Shown here: piece after piece, positions 57,688 to 64,000 of the stretch
How the letters are laid out: each line of letters begins with the position of its first letter
Position numbering within the stretch: position 1 is the first letter of the stretch
Assembly (NCBI RefSeq): GCF_900176515.1
Contig: NZ_FWXV01000007.1
Span: forward strand, 310,001-374,000
Direction of reading: 5' to 3'
Length of the DNA stretch: 64,000 nucleotides
Origin: Kibdelosporangium aridum
GTDB lineage: Bacteria; Actinomycetota; Actinomycetes; Mycobacteriales; Pseudonocardiaceae
Notes under the pieces: generated by a model
What the model was told of the DNA's origin: nothing
The model's database searches: none
The model's input: only the letters and a program-made list of their open reading frames with translations
Program-made: the position numbers and the translations under genes

Positions 57688-60435
57688 GTGCCGAAGAGGA
57701 TCTACGTCATCTCCAGTCGCGAGGATCGGCCAAAGGCACGGCAGTCTTTGGAGAAGGCCCTCGCCGACGCGGGCCACCGAGTGGCCGACGAACTGTCCTC
57801 AGACGTCGACGGCGCTGTGGTGGTCGTCGGTCCGGGTGCGCTGCATTCGTCGAAGGTCTTCGCGGCCACCCAGCAACTGCTCGCACTGCAGAACGTCAGA
57901 TGGTTCCCCGTGGTCCCCCTGCTGGCCGACGGGATGGACCTGTCTCAGGTCAGGGCCAGCGCACTGCAAGTGCTCGGCGGTATCCAGATGTCCCGCGCGG
58001 ATTCCCTGCAGCATCGGATCACCGACACGCTCGCTGCTCTTGGCGCAGGCGGGCAACTGCCAGCCGAGCGTGGGCACCATCCGTTCACCACGATCCGGGT
58101 GATCAACGCGTCTCCGCTTGGCGCCGTGAATTCGGTGGCGACAGGCGAGGTGGCGGGGAGACCTGTTGTCGCCGCCGCCCTGGACGACGGCCAGGTTCAG
58201 GTGTGGCAGCTGTTGGACCGAGCCGCCCGCCCGTTGGTCCTCACCGGCCACCATGCTCCGGTGTGGACGGTCGCGATCGGGCGTGCGCTTGACCGTGACG
58301 TCATCGTCAGCGGCGGAAACGACCGCACGGTCCGCGTCTGGGACGCCGTGACCGGCGACTCTCTGGCGGTCATCACAGGACACAAAAGCGGCGTGAACTG
58401 TGTGGCGATCTCGCCCACCGGGACGTATGTGGCCAGTGGAAGCGAAGTCACCGGAACGCTCTATTGGGAGTTGCACGAGGACGGTGCCAGTGAGGTGCCC
58501 GCTCCCAGTTTCAAGGCAGCCACCGCTGTCGCGTTCCACGGCGACGAAGTACTCGTCGGCACCGCTGAAGGAAAACTGCACCAGCTGAACCTCGAGGATC
58601 GGAGCAGCACGTCGATCGGTGGGCTGGGGGTCGCGGTGACCGCGGTAGCCGCCGACGGTCCGATCATGGTCAGTGGCGATGATGACGGATTCGTCCGCGA
58701 GTGGAACCACAGCCGGTCGAGGGAAAGCCACTCAGGCGGAGTTCGAACTGTGGCCGTGGGCGTTCTCGACGGCGTGGACGTCGCGGTGAGCGGCGGCAAG
58801 GACTGCCTTGTCCAGGTCTGGGAGTGGGCCACCGACAACATCCGCAAGCTCGAGGGGCACAGCCGAACCGTCCGCGGGGTCGCCATCGGGACCATCGAGG
58901 GCCAATCCGTCATCGTCAGCGGAGGGGATGACGGGACGGTCCGCATCTGGGGCGACGTTGTCGCGGACCATGTCGAGTGGCTCTCTGACTCGCCATCGAA
59001 CGAAGACCTCCTCATGCGCCGCCCGCTCGCCCGCTCCGTGGCGGCGCGTTTGCGGCGGATGAACGACGACGAACCCGGCACGTCGTTTCTCGTGCACATC
59101 GACGGGCCGTGGGGCGCGGGCAAAAGCACGCTGCTGAAGTTCTTGGAGAAGGAACTGGAACCCGGCTTCACGCCGATCCACTTCAACGCGTGGGCCGAAG
59201 CAGGTGTCGGACCAGCGTGGTGGGCATTGCTGACCAAGCTCCGCACCGCGGTCAGCAAGCAGCGCCGATGGCCGGGACGCGTGTGGTTGCGCTTCCGGGA
59301 AGCCTTCGCGCGACTGCGGCGCGTCGGTGCTCCCGTGGCCTTGGCGTTCGCGGGCTTGATCGCGCTCGCTGGCCTCGTGTGGTGGTTGTTCTCCCCGGCG
59401 GCCATCAAACAGATATCCAATACGATCACCGGAGCGCTCGCCGCCATCGGGACGTTCGGCGCCGGCGCGTTGGTGGTCAGCCGCTTCCTGCTGTGGGACT
59501 CGGCGCGTGGCGCGAAGCTCTTCGAGCAGTCCAACACCAACCCCATGCTCGAAGTCACCCGGCATTTCGGCTGGCTGATGGCCCGCTCCAAGAAACCCGT
59601 CGTGTTCTTCATCGACGACTTGGACCGATGCCAGGACGCGTACGTCGTCGAGTTGCTCGACAGCGTCCAGACGCTCGTGCGCGACGCGAGCAAACGCAGC
59701 GCGCACTTCGTCGTCTCCGCCGACGGCGCGTGGATCCGCACGAGTTACGAGCTGGCCTACGAGAAGTTCAGCGAAGCCGTCTCGGCACCTGGGCAGCCAC
59801 TCGGTTACCTGTTCCTCGACAAGTTCTTCCAGCTACGGATTCCGGTCCCGTCCATCGACGCCCCACGCCAGCAACAGTATTTGCGTGAACTGCTCAAGGG
59901 ACCGGTGACGTCGACCAGGGAGCTTGCCGAAGAGGAGCACCGCGTACGCGAGCAACTGACCAGGAGTACCACCGAAGCACAGGTCATCGAGACGCTCGAG
60001 TCCGCGAGCGCCGAAGTGCGCGACCGGGTCGCAGAAACGGCACTCGACAAATTGACGACGCCAGAGGCCGTGGTGGCGACCGAACACAGCCTGCAGCGGT
60101 TCGCTCCCCTGCTGCCGGCGAACCCACGCACCATGAAACGGTTCGTCAACGCGTACAGCGCTTTGCGCGCCGTGCGAACTCTCGAAGGCAATCCGGTGCG
60201 CGTCGAGTCCCTGGCTCGGTGGACGGTCATCGAGATCCGCTGGCCGAGCCTCGCGGACTATCTGCGTGCCCATCCCGAGGCGATTTCGCTTGTCGGCACA
60301 GAGGAACTCGACGACGTGCCGGAACGACTGCGAGCCCTGTTCGGTGATCCAGCGCTACGGATGATCACGAAGGCCGATTTCGACGCGACGACAATCCGGT
60401 CATGCTGTGGCGTTTCGATCCCTACGGACCATTGA
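57688..60435 (+). CDS. TIR-like / WD40 propeller / KAP P-loop NTPase fusion protein
   Basis: The protein has 915 aa with GTG start. Residues 3-95 look TIR-like (RIYVISSREDRPKARQSLEK, then DGAVVVVGPGALHSS), but the catalytic Glu helix is not conserved. Residues 130-432 form seven WD40-like blades with GGNDRTVRVWD, SGGKDCLVQVW and SGGDDGTVRIW. Residues 436-830 are a KAP NTPase: Walker A GPWGAGKST (473-481), two membrane helices (548-568, 580-602) inserted as in KAP proteins, and Walker B VVFFIDDLDRCQ. It resembles STAND/KAP immunity sensors. No effector gene is adjacent. It converges on the DUF4262 gene. Confidence 0.88.
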   Translation: MPKRIYVISSREDRPKARQSLEKALADAGHRVADELSSDVDGAVVVVGPGALHSSKVFAATQQLLALQNVRWFPVVPLLADGMDLSQVRASALQVLGGIQMSRADSLQHRITDTLAALGAGGQLPAERGHHPFTTIRVINASPLGAVNSVATGEVAGRPVVAAALDDGQVQVWQLLDRAARPLVLTGHHAPVWTVAIGRALDRDVIVSGGNDRTVRVWDAVTGDSLAVITGHKSGVNCVAISPTGTYVASGSEVTGTLYWELHEDGASEVPAPSFKAATAVAFHGDEVLVGTAEGKLHQLNLEDRSSTSIGGLGVAVTAVAADGPIMVSGDDDGFVREWNHSRSRESHSGGVRTVAVGVLDGVDVAVSGGKDCLVQVWEWATDNIRKLEGHSRTVRGVAIGTIEGQSVIVSGGDDGTVRIWGDVVADHVEWLSDSPSNEDLLMRRPLARSVAARLRRMNDDEPGTSFLVHIDGPWGAGKSTLLKFLEKELEPGFTPIHFNAWAEAGVGPAWWALLTKLRTAVSKQRRWPGRVWLRFREAFARLRRVGAPVALAFAGLIALAGLVWWLFSPAAIKQISNTITGALAAIGTFGAGALVVSRFLLWDSARGAKLFEQSNTNPMLEVTRHFGWLMARSKKPVVFFIDDLDRCQDAYVVELLDSVQTLVRDASKRSAHFVVSADGAWIRTSYELAYEKFSEAVSAPGQPLGYLFLDKFFQLRIPVPSIDAPRQQQYLRELLKGPVTSTRELAEEEHRVREQLTRSTTEAQVIETLESASAEVRDRVAETALDKLTTPEAVVATEHSLQRFAPLLPANPRTMKRFVNAYSALRAVRTLEGNPVRVESLARWTVIEIRWPSLADYLRAHPEAISLVGTEELDDVPERLRALFGDPALRMITKADFDATTIRSCCGVSIPTDH

Positions 60436-60940
60436 CGCCGGGCATCCAGCTTTCCGGCCGACCGCTTTCGGTCAGGACGTGCTGCCAGGCCGCGAAGCCA
60501 GGGGGCGCGTCCGCGGACCACGGCCACAGTCCCTGGTCGGTCGGCGTGATGATCTGCAGCGCCGGGAAGTCGCCTTTGCGGTACAGCACGAACGCGCTGC
60601 CGAAGTACTCGAAGTAGTGGCCTTTGTTCACACGCTCGATCGTGACCGGCAGGCCCTCGAAGAAGCCGTCGTAGAGCTGGCCGGGCAAGAAGCGCTCACC
60701 GTTCTTGGCGCGATCGAGGTAAGCGTTGATCAGTACCGGCCCCATGCCTTCCGGCAGTCCGAGAACGACCGCCTCGGCGACACCGAAACGCCGCCACGCG
60801 CCGACCGAGAACGTGTAGCCCGCGCCTTCCTGATCCGGTGGGACGTCGATGACCGCACACCCATTGACTTCGGTCTCATGGAGCAGCCAGTCGCGGAATC
60901 TCTGTTCGTCAGGGTTCAGCGGCTCGGACACGTCGGCCAT
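60422..60940 (-). CDS. DUF4262-domain protein
   Basis: The protein has 172 aa. The DUF4262 pattern is GAGYTFSVGAWRRFGVAEAV, VVLGLPEGMGPVLINAYLD and the C-terminal FPALQIITPTDQGLWPWSAD. No function is established for the family, which is widespread in actinobacteria. It ends 14 nt inside the convergent KAP gene, and it starts 9 nt after the stop of the membrane gene upstream. There is no sign that it belongs to the KAP system. Confidence 0.82.
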   Translation of the reverse strand: MADVSEPLNPDEQRFRDWLLHETEVNGCAVIDVPPDQEGAGYTFSVGAWRRFGVAEAVVLGLPEGMGPVLINAYLDRAKNGERFLPGQLYDGFFEGLPVTIERVNKGHYFEYFGSAFVLYRKGDFPALQIITPTDQGLWPWSADAPPGFAAWQHVLTESGRPESWMPGVNGP

Positions 60941-60949
60941 TCTGCCTGG

Positions 60950-61516
60950 TCACCTGATCGAGCGATAACCCGCCTTGGCCCTGCCGAACGCGTACAGCAG
61001 GTACCCCAATGCCAGCAAGGCGACGATGAACCCCGCGATCACACCGGGGAAGCTCGGTGCGCCAGGGTTGAGGAAACGGCCGTAGAGTCGCAAATCCGCG
61101 GCCACGTAGTAGATCAAGTACAGCAGCGGGTAACCGAGCCAGCTGATCGGGTGCCACCACTTCATCGCGCGTTGATTCCGGCCGACGACCAGGAAGTCAG
61201 CGAGCACGGCCAATGGCGTGATCATGTGCTCGAACAACGAGTACGCGCGACTTAGGTTGCCGCTCAACAACGTCATGTACGTGACGCACACCAGCAGCAA
61301 CAAGACCGTCATCGCGCCACGCAACCACGGCGACCGGGGCTCGGCACGACCCGTCACCAACGGATACACCGCCAGCCCGGTGTAAACGACACCGGTCAGC
61401 AGACTGGCCTGCTGACTCAACGCGGTCAGCGGGTCAGGCAACCAGTTGACTGCGAGGAAGAACCCAAGGAACCCGCAGAAGGCAACGAACAGACGCCACG
61501 CGAAAACCCCGGGCAC
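60950..61516 (-). CDS. Pr6Pr-type membrane protein
   Basis: The protein has 188 aa with about six membrane helices. The sequence WRLFVAFCGFLGFFLAVNW, SLFEHMITPLAVLADFLVVG and WWHPISWLGYPLLYLIYYVA matches the Pr6Pr family of actinobacterial membrane proteins of unknown function. The only in-frame start is GTG 61516. That codon lies inside the loop of a terminator-like hairpin downstream of yebC. Confidence 0.75.
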   Translation of the reverse strand: MPGVFAWRLFVAFCGFLGFFLAVNWLPDPLTALSQQASLLTGVVYTGLAVYPLVTGRAEPRSPWLRGAMTVLLLLVCVTYMTLLSGNLSRAYSLFEHMITPLAVLADFLVVGRNQRAMKWWHPISWLGYPLLYLIYYVAADLRLYGRFLNPGAPSFPGVIAGFIVALLALGYLLYAFGRAKAGYRSIR

Positions 61517-61525
61517 AGCCCGGGG
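61507..61525 (-). terminator. Rho-independent terminator of yebC
   Basis: The arms CCCCGGGC and GCCCGGGG form an 8-bp perfect stem around a 3-nt loop, and on the minus strand TTTTCG follows directly. This is the textbook form. The start codon of the next gene is part of the structure, so it may serve as a leaky terminator or attenuator. Confidence 0.75.
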
Positions 61526-61551
61526 TCTCGGCAGAACAGCTTCGTCGGCGG

Positions 61552-62301
<750 letters not shown>

Positions 62302-62326
62302 CTCTCCTCCGTCGTCTACGCGCCAG

Positions 62327-62944
62327 TCAGGACGCCCGAACTATCTCCGTGAACAGCCGGTGCACCCGCCCGTCGCCGGTGAGCTCCGGGTGGAAGGCAG
62401 TGGCCAGCACGGACCGTTGCCGAACCGCGACGATCCTACCGGCGGCCGGTCCCGCAGTTTCGGTATCCGGCACCGTAGCGAGCACCTCCACCTCAGGAGA
62501 CACCGACTCCACCCATGGCGCACGGATGAACACGGCGTGCAACGGCCCGCCGTCGACACCGGTGAACTCCAGGTCCTCCTCGAACGAGTCGACCTGCCGC
62601 CCGAACGCGTTGCGCCGCACGATCATGTCGATCCCGTCCAGTTGATGCTGGTCAGGGCGTCCGTCCAGGACCTTCGAGGCCAACATGATCATGCCGGCGC
62701 ACGACCCGTACGCGGGCAGCCCGTCGGCGATCCGCGCCTTCAGCGGCTGGAGCAACTCGAAGGTCTCCAGCAGCCGTGACATGGTCGTGGACTCGCCACC
62801 GGGCAGCACGATCCCGTGCAGCCCGTCGAGTTCTTCGACCCGCCGCACCGGCCGGACCTGCACGTCACACGCTGTCAGGGCAGCAGCGTGCTCGCGCACG
62901 TCGCCCTGCAACGCGAGCACACCGACAACTGGCTGAGCCGTCAA
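62327..62944 (-). CDS. pdxT: Pyridoxal 5'-phosphate synthase glutaminase subunit
   Basis: The protein has 205 aa. The class I glutaminase triad is in LPAYGSCAGMIMLA (Cys), and TAFHPELTGD (His...Glu). GVLALQGDVREHAAAL and LPGGESTTMSRLLE are the PdxT/SNO signature. It supplies ammonia to PdxS. TTG is the start, with GGGAGGGG upstream. PdxS is not in this window, so it must be elsewhere on the chromosome. Confidence 0.94.
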   Translation of the reverse strand: MTAQPVVGVLALQGDVREHAAALTACDVQVRPVRRVEELDGLHGIVLPGGESTTMSRLLETFELLQPLKARIADGLPAYGSCAGMIMLASKVLDGRPDQHQLDGIDMIVRRNAFGRQVDSFEEDLEFTGVDGGPLHAVFIRAPWVESVSPEVEVLATVPDTETAGPAAGRIVAVRQRSVLATAFHPELTGDGRVHRLFTEIVRAS

Positions 62945-62986
62945 CCTGGGTTCCCCTCCCGAAACGCCTCCTACCAGCTTAGAAGA

Positions 62987-63228
62987 TCAGTTCTCGGTGT
63001 ACGCCTTCAGCGCCTGGTTGGCAGCTTCGAACTCCGCGACGAGGATCTCCCGGCCGCTGGCCATGGCCTGGCCGACCATCGAACCGGAGACCCGGGCACA
63101 GGCTCGCCCGCGATGACCTCTAGCGTCGGGTGCCACTGTTTGTACTGGTCAAAGGCAACAAGGACGCGCCAGACCCGGTCCGCCGGCGCGTCGATCACGA
63201 CGGACGTGACCACTTCATTTTCCTGCAT
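62987..63228 (-). pseudogene. Decayed SRPBCC-fold gene (frameshift and internal loss)
   Basis: The N-terminal part (ATG 63228) reads MQENEVVTSVVIDAPADRVW then RVLVAFDQYKQWHPTLEVIA, a clear SRPBCC/polyketide-cyclase start. After about 45 residues the frame fails. A second frame reads GREILVAEFEAANQALKAYT and EN before TGA 62987-62989, which resembles the family's C-terminal helix. About 60-70 central residues are missing, so the gene is probably non-functional. Confidence 0.7.
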
Positions 63229-63289
63229 CGTTGTCGCACAGCGGTTCCGTGAACGAGCCAAACTTCTCCGACATCATATTTCAGATACG

Positions 63290-63439
63290 ATCCACCGCGA
63301 ACGTCCTGACATGGATGCCGGAGCCGTCGCCACCGAGTTGCTCGCCTTCCTGGAAGGCGCGGTCACCCTGTGGCTGCTCGACCCCGGCACCGTTGACTTG
63401 CCCGCGTTGTACCGCCGGTACCTCGACCGGCTGTTCTAG
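63290..63439 (+). pseudogene. Remnant of a TetR-family regulator (C-terminal helix only)
   Basis: The frame ending at TAG 63437-63439 reads RERPDMDAGAVATELLAFLE, then GAVTLWLLDPGTVDLPALYR and RYLDRLF, the typical last helices of TetR regulators. No helix-turn-helix or start is found upstream. It is divergent from the decayed SRPBCC gene, and such pairs are common in actinomycetes. Confidence 0.65.
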
Positions 63440-64000
63440 TCGGCGGTTACGGACTCACGGCGGCGGGAGATCACGCGCCAGCCGATGGCCAGCGCGATGA
63501 CAATCGCGGGCAGCGAATAGAACGCGATCCGTTCGGCGCCGTCAGAGAACGCCATCAGCACGATGACGAGTGCGAGGAACCCGAGCGTTGCCCAACCGGT
63601 GTACGGCGCACCTGGCATCCGGTAGTCGGGGCGTTCCAGTTCGCCGCGCAACGCCGCTTGCCGCAGACGGATCTGACAGAAGACCAACGTCGCCCAGGTG
63701 GCGACCACGCCAAGCGAGGCGATGGCGATCGCGATGTCGAACGCCTCCTTGGGCACGAGGTAGTTCAACACCACGCCGAACACGTAAGCGACCGAGGTGA
63801 ACAGGATGCCGCCGTACGGCACGTGCCGTGCGTTCATCTTGCCGACGAACTTCGGCGCCTCGCCCTTTTCGGCCAACGCCCGCAAGATTCGTCCGGTCGA
63901 GTACAGGCCGGAGTTGCACGACGAAAGCGCCGCGGTCAGGACCACCGCGTTCATGATGTCGCCGACACCCGGGATGCCCAGGCGGGAGAACACCGTGACG
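63436..64000 (-). CDS. Amino-acid permease of the AAT family (5' end outside window)
   Basis: About 188 aa of the C-terminal half are present; the reading frame continues past base 64000. AAT/APC-family signatures are AVVLTAALSSCNSGLYSTGR, ILRALAEKGEAPKFVG and MPGAPYTGWATLGFLALVI. It would hold the last five to six membrane helices of a proton-coupled amino-acid importer such as the asparagine or GABA permeases; the substrate is not readable from this part. Confidence 0.88.
   Translation of the reverse strand, partial: VTVFSRLGIPGVGDIMNAVVLTAALSSCNSGLYSTGRILRALAEKGEAPKFVGKMNARHVPYGGILFTSVAYVFGVVLNYLVPKEAFDIAIAIASLGVVATWATLVFCQIRLRQAALRGELERPDYRMPGAPYTGWATLGFLALVIVLMAFSDGAERIAFYSLPAIVIALAIGWRVISRRRESVTAD

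Noticed and set aside
57688..58000. Active NADase TIR domain
   Set aside because: The residue expected to be the catalytic Glu falls in AATQQLL without an acidic residue, so only a TIR-like fold is claimed.
62816..63289. Upstream part of the 207-aa plus-strand frame ending in the TetR remnant
   Set aside because: It is antisense to pdxT and the SRPBCC remnant and shows no helix-turn-helix; only the last ~45 residues resemble TetR.

Overview
The window is high-GC DNA with many GTG/TTG starts, short gene gaps and 1-8 nt start/stop overlaps. Its gene order (alaS-ruvX-mltG-aroE, aroC-aroK-aroB-aroQ, ruvC-ruvA-ruvB-yajC-secD-secF-apt-relA, a radical SAM gene of the Rv2578c type, a cyclophilin and an MBL hydrolase near relA) is the conserved chromosomal backbone of Actinobacteria, and the whole suggests a Pseudonocardiales-type actinomycete. 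This assignment is inferred from gene content and order. I saw no tRNA, rRNA, CRISPR array or insertion sequence.

Layout: 1-6.4 kb holds a secreted beta-propeller lipoprotein cut by the window edge, a tandem GNAT protein, the shikimate genes aroQ-aroB-aroK-aroC and a nucleotidyltransferase. 6.5-9.1 kb holds a DUF222 protein, a prepilin peptidase and a methyltransferase. 9.1-11.5 kb is a PTS locus (EIIB-EIIA divergent from EIIC-HPr) around a perfect DasR-type operator, so it is probably for N-acetylglucosamine. 11.6-20.3 kb holds a PPOX protein, a GrpB-family protein, aroE-mltG-ruvX-alaS with two small membrane genes, and a secreted ricin-type lectin. 20.4-30.4 kb holds a Tat-exported purple acid phosphatase, a GNAT, rarA, an SGNH hydrolase, a kinase-like protein, DUF389, aspS and an XRE regulator.

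30.4-36.3 kb holds an unusual class V aminotransferase fused to a YheO-type DNA-binding module, immediately downstream of a polar amino-acid ABC transporter, and then an SOS-controlled radical SAM gene interrupted by a mini-intein. 36.7-42.9 kb holds pnuC-nadR (NAD salvage), a YibE/F protein, an MBL hydrolase, a cyclophilin and an AraC regulator with a pentapeptide-like tail. 42.9-51.9 kb is relA-apt-secF-secD-yajC-ruvB-ruvA-ruvC with a LexA box. 52-57.5 kb ends in a tight oxidative cassette (flavin monooxygenase, FMN hydroxy-acid oxidase, non-canonical P450, cation/proton antiporter).

The most unusual gene is at 57.7-60.4 kb: one protein with an N-terminal TIR-like domain, a seven-bladed WD40 propeller and a KAP-type P-loop NTPase carrying membrane helices, an architecture resembling sensor/effector proteins of bacterial immunity. 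The right end holds a DUF4262 gene, a Pr6Pr-type membrane gene, yebC, pdxT, decayed SRPBCC and TetR genes and a truncated amino-acid permease.
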